Source: Pseudomonadota bacterium (GTDB lineage Bacteria > Pseudomonadota > Alphaproteobacteria > Rhizobiales > Xanthobacteraceae). From it: DNA of 13,038 bases. The position numbers and the translations under genes were made by a program. The DNA is taken from assembly GCA_023404705.1 (NCBI GenBank), contig JAEYAU010000079.1:1-13038 (forward strand). Direction: 5' to 3'. Below the pieces are notes generated by a model. It saw only the letters and a program-made list of their open reading frames with translations. It had not been told where the DNA came from and did no database searches. Shown piece after piece: positions 1-7,237 of the stretch (positions are counted from its first letter, which is position 1; every line of letters begins with the position of its first letter).

Positions 1-128
1 CCTCAGGATGACGGGATGGAGGTCCGAGTGCGCTGCCCTTCAGAATGCGAGAGCGTCTGTTCCGTCATCCTGAGGTGCGAGCATCAAGTCGATTGTCGAC
101 TTGATGCGAGCCTCGAAGGATGAACGGC
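1..128. repeat. Palindromic intergenic repeat element
   Basis: No gene is seen in bases 1-153. Bases 1-14 (CCTCAGGATGACGG) and 62-75 are perfect inverted repeats. Bases 81-92 and 96-107 form a perfect 12-bp hairpin (GCATCAAGTCGA) with a 3-base loop. A degenerate copy of the outer motif (AAGGATGAACGG) follows at 116-127. Nested imperfect palindromes of this kind are typical of dispersed intergenic repeats, and I associate this CCTCAGGATGA / CATCCTGAGG wording with Bradyrhizobium-like genomes. That association is from memory. There is no T-run, so it is not an obvious terminator. It lies just past the 3' end of the minus-strand monooxygenase gene and may continue beyond the left edge. Confidence 0.6.
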
Positions 129-153
129 CCGGACGGTCCAACAACGAACCTTT

Positions 154-474
154 TCACGCCGCCTCTTGGCTGTGCACCACGTGATAGATGCACGGCTCGG
201 CTTCGGTGATCAGCTCACCGAACTTCGGCCAGATCTTGCGGAACTCGGGCGAGTGGTGCGCGGCTTCGAGCTGCTCGCGGCTCTTCCACTGCACGTAGTT
301 CACGATGTGGCTGCCGTCCTCGCTCTTGTGCAGGCTGATCGAGACGAAGCCGGGCTGCTTCGCCATAAACTCGGCGCGCTTGCGCATCAGGTCGAGCACT
401 TCCGACTGATGGTCTGGCGCGACCCGCACGGTCGTGATCTGCGTGACGATACCGTTCTCGCGAATTTCGGGCAT
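154..474 (-). CDS. Antibiotic biosynthesis monooxygenase (ABM) domain protein
   Basis: A 106-aa cytoplasmic protein of the dimeric alpha+beta barrel (ABM) superfamily, whose members oxidise quinol-like, heme or other small substrates without a bound cofactor. The fold signature runs from strand 1 (TQITTVRVAP, residues 11-20), through a helix with RKRAEFMAKQPGFVSISLHK, to NYVQWKSREQLEAAHHSPEF. W63 and H73 match the Trp/His pair common in the family, but the Asn of the heme-degrading IsdG triad is not evident, so heme oxygenase activity is not supported. The frame stays open upstream to 645, but the start at 474 is chosen because AAGGAGG lies 6 bases before it and homology begins there. It is 53 bp downstream of the Crp/Fnr-type gene on the same strand, probably co-transcribed. 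The substrate is unknown. Confidence 0.85.
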   Translation of the reverse strand: MPEIRENGIVTQITTVRVAPDHQSEVLDLMRKRAEFMAKQPGFVSISLHKSEDGSHIVNYVQWKSREQLEAAHHSPEFRKIWPKFGELITEAEPCIYHVVHSQEAA

Positions 475-478
475 GGGC

Positions 479-496
479 GTCCTCCTTCGGGAGGTC
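479..496 (-). promoter_or_regulatory. Hairpin sequestering the ABM gene's Shine-Dalgarno
   Basis: On the minus strand the sequence reads GACCTCCCGAAGGAGGAC. CCTCC pairs perfectly with GGAGG across a CGAA loop, and an outer G-C pair follows one A-A mismatch. The GGAGG arm is the ribosome-binding site of the monooxygenase gene, with the ATG at 472-474. The fold would hide the SD in the mRNA, so translation may be conditional on temperature, a binding protein, or ribosomes arriving from the upstream regulator gene. The pairing is seen directly; the regulatory role is inferred. Confidence 0.45.
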
Positions 497-527
497 AACG
501 CCGCGACGCCAGCGGGGTTTCCGCGCG

Positions 528-1463
528 TCAGCCCGGCCCGTGCAGCGCGGTGAGCAGCGCCGCGTTCCCGCAATAGGCTCTCCAGGCCGTGCTCGCACGG
601 CCAAGATCCTTCGCACAACGCCCCCGGCAGCCGCAGATCGTGCACCTCTGCTGCAGTTCCCGAAAGGTCCGCGGCTCGTTACGCGAGATGTCCCTGACAT
701 CCAGGTCGAGCGCCGCGAGGCGGCGCAGCAGCAGGTCCGACGTGCCACCCCCCTCGCGCCGCGGCGCGACATCGGGCTCCGTCTCGGCCGCGAGCGCATG
801 CAGGATTGCAACATCGGCGATCCGCACATGCGCGCGGTCCACCTCGACGCCCGCGGGCTTGAGCTTGGCGAACATGCGCGAGAGGGACTCGGGCGTCATG
901 CCGAGCTGCCCCGCGATCAGGAGCTTGTCATAGGGCAGCGTCACATCGCACGGACCGGCCGGCGCCGGACTGAGCGATGCGAGGAACTCGGCCACGCGCT
1001 GGAGGCCGCTGCGCGCCTTCAGCTCCTCGACGTGCTGCACCAGCTCGCCGAGGTGCTGCGCGGTCGCGGTCATGATCGCTCGCGCGATCTCCGACATCTC
1101 CGTGATGCAGTCGAACAGATGCTCGATCGGGATGCGCAGCACACGCGCATCCGTCACGGCTTCCGCCGTCACGAGATAGCGGTGATCCACGAAGGCGCTT
1201 GCGGCCGCGACACTGTCGCCGCGGCCGAGGATCTGGATGACGGCTTCCTCGCCCGCGCAAGTGAGCCGGGTGAGCTTGAGCACGCCGTCGATCACGATGA
1301 AGAAGCCGCTGGTCGGGTCGCTCTGCCGGAACAGGATCTCGCGGCGGGCGAGCGTATCGACGCGGGCCGGCGCGAGCAGGCGCTCGACCGCGGCGCTCGG
1401 CAGTGTGGACAGGATACCGGTATGCGTGACCCGCTTGAGGTCGAGAGGCGTGGGGGTTGTCAT
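528..1463 (-). CDS. Crp/Fnr-family regulator with C-terminal cysteine cluster (DUF6455-like)
   Basis: A 311-aa transcriptional regulator. Residues ~18-115 are a cyclic-nucleotide-binding-type beta barrel (REILFRQSDPTSGFFIVIDG, then GRGDSVAAASAF). Residues ~120-150 form the dimer helix and ~151-225 a Crp-type winged HTH. The recognition helix carries E192-x-x-S195-R196, the E-x-x-S-R set of FNR/FixK proteins that read TTGAT half-sites. FNR's N-terminal iron-sulfur cysteines are absent. Instead residues ~240-311 form an extra domain with C274, C277, C279, C283, W294 and C298 (CxxCxCxxxC ... WxxYCxN), resembling stand-alone DUF6455 proteins. Typical Crp/Fnr proteins are 220-250 aa, so this is about 70 residues longer. 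GGAG lies 8 bases before the chosen ATG. The frame stays open far upstream, but only antisense to the lyase. The ligand is unknown; redox, metal or oxygen sensing by the cysteines is inference. Confidence 0.85.
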   Translation of the reverse strand: MTTPTPLDLKRVTHTGILSTLPSAAVERLLAPARVDTLARREILFRQSDPTSGFFIVIDGVLKLTRLTCAGEEAVIQILGRGDSVAAASAFVDHRYLVTAEAVTDARVLRIPIEHLFDCITEMSEIARAIMTATAQHLGELVQHVEELKARSGLQRVAEFLASLSPAPAGPCDVTLPYDKLLIAGQLGMTPESLSRMFAKLKPAGVEVDRAHVRIADVAILHALAAETEPDVAPRREGGGTSDLLLRRLAALDLDVRDISRNEPRTFRELQQRCTICGCRGRCAKDLGRASTAWRAYCGNAALLTALHGPG

Positions 1464-1534
1464 GGTGGCGTCTCCGGCCGGGAACGCCCCCGCGGGCGCA
1501 CCGCGACCCGTGGCGATTAGATCGCATTGCCGGA

Positions 1535-1550
1535 CAGATTCATTGATCTG
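1535..1550. promoter_or_regulatory. Candidate Crp/Fnr-type operator (CAGAT-N6-ATCTG)
   Basis: A 16-bp dyad with perfect 5-bp arms separated by 6 bases, the geometry of a Crp-family site. It lies about 72 bp upstream of the regulator's ATG, where an autoregulatory site would be expected. It contains a TTGAT half-site (1543-1547) but not the complete TTGAT-N4-ATCAA box that the regulator's recognition helix would predict. Weak support. Confidence 0.25.
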
Positions 1551-1597
1551 GCGCATATCGGGGCGCCGCGCAGATGCCCAATATGCGCAGCCCCGAT
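1551..1597. repeat. Overlapping inverted repeats between lyase and regulator genes
   Basis: GCGCATAT (1551-1558) is the exact reverse complement of 1581-1588, and ATCGGGGC (1557-1564) of 1590-1597. The two pairings share bases 1557-1558, so they compete at the edge and could form alternative stems. The element ends 9 bp beyond the stop of the lyase gene. There is no T-run, so it is at most a 3'-end stabiliser or leader structure. Function unknown. Confidence 0.35.
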
Positions 1598-1606
1598 CCG
1601 CCGCGC

Positions 1607-2485
1607 TCAGGCCGGGCGCGCCGCGATCGCGTCGGCGATCGCCACGGTCCGCCGCGCCATATCGGCATGCATGCGCTCCACCATGCGGCCGTCGAGCTGC
1701 ACCACGCCCTTCTCGCGGTTCTCGGGCTGATCGAACGCCGCAATGATGCGCCGCGCCTGCTCGACCTCCTGCGCCGACGGCGAGAAGGCCGCATTGCAGG
1801 GCTCGATCTGGTTCGGATGGATCAGCGTCTTGCCGTCGAAGCCGAGCTCCGCGGCTTCTGCGCATTCGCGCGCGAAGCCCTCCGCGTCCGACAGATTGTT
1901 GTAGACGCCGTCCAGGATCTCGACCCCGTAGGCGCGCGCCGCCACGAGGCACGTCATCAGCCAGGACAGCATCGGCGCACGGCCCGGCACGATGCGCGCG
2001 CGCGTCTCCTTGGCGAGATCGTTCGTGCCCAGGACGAAGCAGCTGAGGCGCGTCTCGGAATCCCGCGCGGCCGCCGCGATGTTCTGGATGTTGAGGATCG
2101 CGATCGGCGTCTCGATCATGGCCCAGACCCGCATGCGCGGGTCCGCCTTCAGGTCGAGCAGCCGGCGGCCGATCATCTCGAGCTGGTCGAAGCTCGCGAC
2201 CTTCGGGATGAGCACGGCATCGGGCGCGGCCGTGACGGCGGCCGCGAGATCGTCCCCCGACCAGGGCGTGTCGAGGCCGTTGATGCGGATAATGACCTCG
2301 CGCGCGCCGAACCCGCCGGCCTTCACGACCTCGACGACCTGCTTGCGCGCCGCCATCTTGGAATCCGGCGCCACCGCGTCCTCGAGGTCGAGGATCACCC
2401 CGTCGGCCGGCAGGGTCTTGGCCTTCTCGAGAGCCCGGGCGTTGGAGCCCGGCATGTAGAGCACGCTGCGGCGGGGACGAATCAT
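1607..2485 (-). CDS. HpcH/HpaI aldolase / CitE-type CoA-ester lyase
   Basis: A 292-aa soluble TIM-barrel enzyme of the citrate-lyase-beta / malyl-CoA lyase superfamily, which cleaves or hydrolyses beta-hydroxyacyl-CoA thioesters such as malyl-CoA, citramalyl-CoA or beta-methylmalyl-CoA using Mg2+. Family marks: RRSVLYMPGSN (5-15), DGVILDLEDAV (28-38), R67 in IIRING, E125 in AMIETPIAI and D156 in LGTNDLAKE (the likely metal ligands), and GKTLIHPNQI (218-227). Length is normal. The start at 2485 is where homology begins; AAGG lies 6 bases upstream. The gene is divergent from the acyl-CoA synthetase across 155 bp in which I see no convincing promoter. The flanking acyl-CoA and amino-acid genes fit a role in CoA-thioester catabolism, but substrate, and lyase versus thioesterase activity, cannot be decided. 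Confidence 0.9.
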   Translation of the reverse strand: MIRPRRSVLYMPGSNARALEKAKTLPADGVILDLEDAVAPDSKMAARKQVVEVVKAGGFGAREVIIRINGLDTPWSGDDLAAAVTAAPDAVLIPKVASFDQLEMIGRRLLDLKADPRMRVWAMIETPIAILNIQNIAAAARDSETRLSCFVLGTNDLAKETRARIVPGRAPMLSWLMTCLVAARAYGVEILDGVYNNLSDAEGFARECAEAAELGFDGKTLIHPNQIEPCNAAFSPSAQEVEQARRIIAAFDQPENREKGVVQLDGRMVERMHADMARRTVAIADAIAARPA

Positions 2486-2640
2486 GGGAGGCCTTGGGAT
2501 GCGAGGAGGGGGTGACTCCCATCATGGCATGAGCCGAAAGCGCGAGAAAAGCTTGCAACATGGCCGTGGCAGATTCGCCCGAAACGCCCTTGTGGGGCAC
2601 GCCCGCACGTGAAACTTTCCCCGCCCGACCCGGAGCCGGC

Positions 2641-5319
2641 ATGACCATTCGTAACCTTGACGCGCTGTTCGAGCCCAAGGCCATCGCACTCATCGGCGCC
2701 AGCAATCAGCCCGGCTCGGTCGGCGACGTGCTGGCGCGCAACCTGTTCGGCGCCGGCTTCCACGGCCCGATCATGCCGGTCAACCCGCACGAGCAGGCGA
2801 TCCATTCCACCCTCAACTATCCGAGCGTCGCGGACCTGCCGATCGATCCCGACCTCGCCGTGATCGCGACGCCGGGGCGCGCGGTGCCAGGCCTGATCGC
2901 CGAGCTCGGCGGTCGCGGCTGCCGCGCCGCGATCGTGATCACGGCCGGCTTCGGCGAAGGCGAGCATACCGAGGGGCAGCGCCTGCGCCAGGAGATGCTC
3001 AATGCCGCGCAGCCGCACCTGCTGCGCGTGGTCGGGCCGAACTGCCTCGGCTTCATCTCGCCGCATGTCGGCATCAATGCGAGCTTCGCGCAGCTCACGC
3101 CGCCTGCCGGCGATCTCGCTTTCATCACGCAGTCGGGCGCGGTCGCGACCGCCGTGCTCGATTGGGCTGCCCATCGCGGCATCGGCTTCTCGCACCTGGT
3201 CTCGCTCGGCGACATGAGCGACGTCGACTTCGGCGACCTGCTCGACTACCTCGCTCTCGACCGGCGCACGCGCGCGATCCTGCTCTATGTCGAATCCATC
3301 ACGCATGCGCGCAAGTTCATGTCGGCGGCGCGCATCGCGGCGCGCTCCAAGCCCGTTGTGGTCGTGAAGGCCGGACGCAGCGCCGCCGGCGCCAAGGCCG
3401 CGCTCTCGCACACCGGCGCGCTCGCGGGCGCTGACGCGGTGTACGATGCCGCCTTCCGCCGCGTCGGCGTGCTGCGCGTCTATCGTCTGCGTGAGCTGTT
3501 CGAGGCGGTCGCGACGCTCGCGGCCGGCCTGCGCGTCTCCGGCGACCGGCTCGCGATCCTCACCAATGGCGGCGGCATCGGCGTGCTCGCGACGGACGCG
3601 GTCGATGAATATGGCGGCGAGCTCGCGATGCTGGCGCCCGAGACGTTGGCGAAGCTCGATACCGTGCTGCCCCCGACATGGTCGCACGGCAATCCGGTGG
3701 ACATCCTCGGCGACGCCGGCGGCAAGCGTTATGCGGATGCCCTCGCGGCGCTGCTGGCGGACCGCGGCAGCGACGCGATCCTGGTGCTCAACTGCCCGAC
3801 CGCCGTGGCGGACAGTATGGACGCCGCGCGCGCCGTCGTCGGCGCCGCCGGCAAGGCGCGCTGTCCCGTGCTCACCTCATGGCTCGGGGAAGGTTCGGCG
3901 GCGGAGTCGCGCCGCCTGCTTTCGGCCAACCGCCTGCCGACCTATGAGACGCCCGACGAGGCGGTGCGCGCCTTCATGCATCTCGCGCGCTACCGGCAGA
4001 CGCAGGATCTGCTGATGCAGACGCCGCCCGCCGCCGCGATCGCGCCGGATCGCGACTCCGCCAGGGGCGTGATCGCCAATGCCCTGCGTGAGGGCCGCGC
4101 GGTGCTCACCGAGCCCGAGGCCAAGGCCGTGCTCAAGGCCTACGGCATTCCGGTGCTCGAGACCGTGGTCGCGACCGATCCGCAGGACGCCGCACGGCGC
4201 GCCGCCGCCATCGGCTTTCCCGTGGCACTGAAAATCCTTTCGCCCGACATCACACATAAATCTGACGTCGGCGGCGTGCGCCTCCATGTCGCGTCGCCTG
4301 AGGCCGTGGAGCGCGCGGCGCGCGACATGCAGACGGTGATCACGGCCAAGGCGCCGCAGGCGCGGCTCGACGGCTTCATCGTCCAGGCCATGGCGGCGCG
4401 GCCGCAGGCTCACGAGCTGATCGCCGGCATCGCCGAGGATCCGGCCTTCGGCCCCGTGATCCTGTTCGGCCAGGGCGGCACCGGCGTCGAGGTGATCGGC
4501 GACCGCGCCATCGGCCTGCCGCCGCTCAACATGCTGCTCGCCCGCGACATGATCGGCCGCACCCGCATCGCCCGGCTGCTCGCGGGCTACCGCGATCGCC
4601 CGGCGGCCGATCTCGACGCCATTGCGCTCACGCTGGTGAAGCTCTCGCAGCTCCTCGCCGAGCTCGACGAGGTGGTCGAGCTCGACATCAACCCGTTGCT
4701 CGCCGATGCGGACGGCGTGCTCGCTCTCGATGCCCGCGTGGTGGTGCGCGCCTATGACGGCGTTCCGGGCCGCCGCATGGCGATCCGCCCCTATCCGAGC
4801 GAGCTCGCGCACGACGTCGCGCTGAGCGACGGAACCGCCGTGCACATCCGCCCGATCCGCCCTGAGGACGAGCCGGTCCTGCTGGACATGCTGGCGCGCT
4901 CCGCGGCCGACGACATCCGGCTGCGCTTCTTCGCGCCGCTGAAGGAGATCACGCACACCTTCGCGGCCCGCCTCACCCAGATCGACTACGACCGCGAGAT
5001 GGCGCTGATCGCGACGTCACCAGGCGACGGCGCCATGCTGGGCGTGGCGCGGCTGATCGCCGACCCGAACGGCATCGCGGCCGAGTTCGCGGTCTTCGTG
5101 CGCTCGGACCTGAAGGGGCGCGGGCTCGGCTATCGGCTGATGACCGAGATCCTCGACTATGCGCGCCGCCATGGTATCAAGCGCGTTCATGGCGACGTGC
5201 TGCGCGAGAACACCACGATGCTGAGCATGGCGGCCGAGCTCGGCTTCGGCGTGGCAAGGTCCCCGGATCCGATGGTCGTCCGCGTCGAGATCGACGTCAG
5301 CCGCACGGAGCGCGCGTGA
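2641..5319 (+). CDS. NDP-forming acyl-CoA synthetase fused to GNAT N-acetyltransferase
   Basis: An 892-aa fusion. Residues ~1-135 are a CoA-binding Rossmann domain (FEPKAIALIGASNQPGSVG); ~145-460 a succinyl-CoA-ligase-like region; ~480-705 an ATP-grasp domain (FPVALKILSPDITHKSDVGG, DINPLLAD); ~735-880 a GNAT domain with the acetyl-CoA loop KGRGLG (825-830). H257 in SHTGALAG is the expected phospho-histidine of ADP/GDP-forming acetyl-CoA synthetases, so ligase activity (acyl-CoA + ADP + Pi to or from acid + CoA + ATP) is plausible. The domain order is that of the lysine acetyltransferase Pat/YfiQ, whose synthetase half is reported to lack the catalytic His. The start at 2641 follows GGAG by 5 bases; an in-frame ATG at 2560 has no SD and adds 27 non-conserved residues. 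First gene of the plus-strand operon. It may both activate an acid and acetylate enzymes. Confidence 0.92.
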   Translation: MTIRNLDALFEPKAIALIGASNQPGSVGDVLARNLFGAGFHGPIMPVNPHEQAIHSTLNYPSVADLPIDPDLAVIATPGRAVPGLIAELGGRGCRAAIVITAGFGEGEHTEGQRLRQEMLNAAQPHLLRVVGPNCLGFISPHVGINASFAQLTPPAGDLAFITQSGAVATAVLDWAAHRGIGFSHLVSLGDMSDVDFGDLLDYLALDRRTRAILLYVESITHARKFMSAARIAARSKPVVVVKAGRSAAGAKAALSHTGALAGADAVYDAAFRRVGVLRVYRLRELFEAVATLAAGLRVSGDRLAILTNGGGIGVLATDAVDEYGGELAMLAPETLAKLDTVLPPTWSHGNPVDILGDAGGKRYADALAALLADRGSDAILVLNCPTAVADSMDAARAVVGAAGKARCPVLTSWLGEGSAAESRRLLSANRLPTYETPDEAVRAFMHLARYRQTQDLLMQTPPAAAIAPDRDSARGVIANALREGRAVLTEPEAKAVLKAYGIPVLETVVATDPQDAARRAAAIGFPVALKILSPDITHKSDVGGVRLHVASPEAVERAARDMQTVITAKAPQARLDGFIVQAMAARPQAHELIAGIAEDPAFGPVILFGQGGTGVEVIGDRAIGLPPLNMLLARDMIGRTRIARLLAGYRDRPAADLDAIALTLVKLSQLLAELDEVVELDINPLLADADGVLALDARVVVRAYDGVPGRRMAIRPYPSELAHDVALSDGTAVHIRPIRPEDEPVLLDMLARSAADDIRLRFFAPLKEITHTFAARLTQIDYDREMALIATSPGDGAMLGVARLIADPNGIAAEFAVFVRSDLKGRGLGYRLMTEILDYARRHGIKRVHGDVLRENTTMLSMAAELGFGVARSPDPMVVRVEIDVSRTERA

Positions 5320-6488
5320 GCGAGCATTACGACGTGGTGATCGTCGGCGGCGCCGTGGTCGGCTCCGCGGTCGCCTACTTCCTCACGCATGATCCGGGCT
5401 TCAGCGGCACCGTGGCCGTGATCGAGCGCGACCCGAGCTATGCGCGCTGCGCGACCGCGCTCTCGGCTGCCTCCATCCGCCAGCAGTTCTCGACGCCGCA
5501 GAACATCCGCATGAGCCGCTTCGGCATCGAGTTCATTCGCGGCCTGAAGGAGCGCTTCGGTCCCGAAGCCGATGTCGGCTTTCGCGAGCGCGGCTATCTG
5601 CTGCTCGCGACCGAGAGCGGCGCCGCGACCTTGCGCGCCAATCACACGGTGCAGAGCGCCGAGAACGCCGACATCGTGCTGATGGAGCCGGACGCGCTCG
5701 CTGCGAAATTTCCGTGGCTGACCACCGACGACCTCGCGCTCGGCGCCTTCGGCCGCACTGGCGAAGGCTGGCTCGACGCGCATTCACTTATGACGCTGCT
5801 GCGCCAGGCCGCGCGTCAGAAGGGTGCCAAGCCGATCCATGGAGAGGTGACCGGGATCGAGCACGCGGGCGATCGCGTCACCGCGGTGACGCTCGCGGAT
5901 GGACGCCGCATCACCTGCGGCACGCTCGTGAACGCCGCCGGCCCGCAGGCCGGCCATGTCGCCGCGCTGGCGCAGATCGCGCTGCCGGTCGAGCCGCGCA
6001 AGCGCTGCGTCTTCGTGGTCGCGTGCCGCACGTCGCTGCCCGGGATGCCGCTGATCGTCGATCCGAGCGGCGTCTGGCTGCGGCCCGAGGGCGAGGTCTA
6101 TATCTGCGGCATCCCGCCTGCCGAGGCGAACGATTTGCGCGCCGATGACGACTTCGAGGTGGACGAAAGCCTGTTCACCGAGACGATCTGGCCCGCGCTC
6201 GCGGCCCGCATTCCCGCCATGGAAGCGCTCAAGGTGCAGCGCTCCTGGGCCGGCCATTACGACTACAACACGCTCGACCAGAATGCCGTGATCGGCGCGC
6301 ATCCCGAGGTGAAAAACTTCTACTTCGCGAACGGCTTCTCGGGTCACGGCCTGCAGCAGGCACCGGCCGCCGGCCGCGCCGTCGCCGAGCTGATCCTGCA
6401 CGGCGCCTTTCGCACGCTCGACCTCGGCGTCTTCGGCTATGAACGCATCGCAGCGAACCGCCCGGTGCGCGAGCTCAACGTCATCTGA
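5316..6488 (+). CDS. FAD-dependent oxidoreductase (DAO family, FOXRED1-like)
   Basis: A 390-aa flavoprotein of the D-amino-acid oxidase / sarcosine-dimethylglycine dehydrogenase superfamily, which oxidises the C-N bond of amino or N-methyl amino acids. The N-terminal dinucleotide fold is VVIVGGAVVGSAVAYFL, with Ala13 in place of the second Gly of GxGxxG. The acidic end of strand 2 is AVIERD. Residues 334-348 (NFYFANGFSGHGLQQ) are the conserved FAD-contacting C-terminal motif of the FOXRED1-like branch. The start is GTG at 5316, overlapping the preceding TGA by 4 bases (GTGA), with GGAG 6 bases upstream inside the previous gene, so translation is probably coupled. No signal peptide is seen. 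The electron acceptor and substrate are unknown; the dehydratase further down the operon supports an amino-acid-derived substrate. Confidence 0.88.
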   Translation: MSEHYDVVIVGGAVVGSAVAYFLTHDPGFSGTVAVIERDPSYARCATALSAASIRQQFSTPQNIRMSRFGIEFIRGLKERFGPEADVGFRERGYLLLATESGAATLRANHTVQSAENADIVLMEPDALAAKFPWLTTDDLALGAFGRTGEGWLDAHSLMTLLRQAARQKGAKPIHGEVTGIEHAGDRVTAVTLADGRRITCGTLVNAAGPQAGHVAALAQIALPVEPRKRCVFVVACRTSLPGMPLIVDPSGVWLRPEGEVYICGIPPAEANDLRADDDFEVDESLFTETIWPALAARIPAMEALKVQRSWAGHYDYNTLDQNAVIGAHPEVKNFYFANGFSGHGLQQAPAAGRAVAELILHGAFRTLDLGVFGYERIAANRPVRELNVI

Positions 6489-7225
6489 TGAATCCAGAGA
6501 TGACGTGGCTCGCTGGCGTCGATGGTTGCCCGAACGCCTGGATTGTGGCCTTCGTGCGCCCCGACGGCGACGAGGTGCGGGTCCATATCGTGCCGCACTT
6601 CTCCGAAGTGATCAGGGCACCGGAAGCTCCCGCCGTGATCGCGGTCGACATCCCGATCGGGCTTCCCGATCGCATCGGCCCGCTCGGACGCGGTCCCGAG
6701 CGCAGCGTGCGCCCGCTGCTCGGGCAGCGCCAGTCCTCGGTCTTCTCGGTGCCGGCTCGCAACGCCATCTATGCGGAGGATTACCGCGCCGCCTGCGCGG
6801 CCGCGCTCGCGTCCTCCGAGCCGCCGCGCGCCGTCTCGAAGCAGCTCTACATGATCGCGCCGAAGATCCGAGAAGTGGACACGCTGCTGCGCGCCGACCC
6901 GAGGCTCACGGCGCGCGTGCACGAGTCGCATCCGGAGGTCGCGTTCTGGCGTCTCAATGGCGAGCGCGCGCTGGGCGAGCCGAAGAAGGTGAAGGGCACG
7001 CCCTACCCGGCGGGCCTCGCCCTGCGCCGCGGCCTGCTCATTGCGGCCGGATTGCCAGCCGCCGAGGTCGAAGCTAAGCCCCCGCGCGGCGCCGGACCTG
7101 ACGATCTGCTCGATGCGCTCGCCTGCGCGACCGTCGCGCGGCGCATTCATGCAGGATTGGCCAATCCTTTCCCGGACCCGCCGCAGCATGATGCTTTCGG
7201 CTTGCCCATGGCGATCTGGGCGTGA
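6488..7225 (+). CDS. DUF429 family protein (RNase H-like fold)
   Basis: A 245-aa protein of the uncharacterised DUF429 family, predicted to have an RNase H/actin-like fold. Visible marks: GVDGCPNAWIV (10-20, D12), IAVDIPIGLPD (51-61, D54), SVFSVPAR (84-91), PKIREVD (125-131), HESHPEVAFWRLNG (145-158, E146), and the C-terminal GPDDLLDALACA (203-214, D205, D206, D209). The spread of conserved acids (D12, D54, E146, D205-D209) could form a metal site. The family has no established reaction that I can cite. The ATG overlaps the preceding stop by one base (TGATG) and has no recognisable SD, so it probably depends on coupling to the oxidoreductase. Its conserved-looking position in a metabolic operon suggests a linked role, not defined here. 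Confidence 0.85.
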   Translation: MNPEMTWLAGVDGCPNAWIVAFVRPDGDEVRVHIVPHFSEVIRAPEAPAVIAVDIPIGLPDRIGPLGRGPERSVRPLLGQRQSSVFSVPARNAIYAEDYRAACAAALASSEPPRAVSKQLYMIAPKIREVDTLLRADPRLTARVHESHPEVAFWRLNGERALGEPKKVKGTPYPAGLALRRGLLIAAGLPAAEVEAKPPRGAGPDDLLDALACATVARRIHAGLANPFPDPPQHDAFGLPMAIWA

Positions 7226-7237
7226 CATGTAATTCCT

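Noticed and set aside
154..474. The ABM-domain protein as an IsdG-type heme-degrading enzyme.
   Set aside because: A Trp/His pair is present, but the characteristic N-terminal Asn is not seen and there are no heme-uptake genes nearby.
1541..1560. A full FNR/FixK box at the TTGAT in front of the regulator gene.
   Set aside because: Only the left half-site is present; the base positions for ATCAA read CGCAT.
2486..2640. A promoter pair in the divergent spacer between the lyase and acyl-CoA synthetase genes.
   Set aside because: TTGCAA and TTGTGG hexamers occur, but none has an acceptable -10 at 16-18 bp.
528..2705. A 725-aa minus-strand open frame containing the Crp/Fnr protein.
   Set aside because: Everything upstream of 1463 is low-complexity Arg/Gly-rich translation lying over the lyase gene in another frame. 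Homology and an SD support the start at 1463.
2482..3687. A 401-aa minus-strand frame opposite the acyl-CoA synthetase, and a similar 359-aa frame at 3877-4956.
   Set aside because: The plus strand carries clear conserved domains here. The antisense frames are Arg/His/Asp-rich shadows caused by high GC at third positions.
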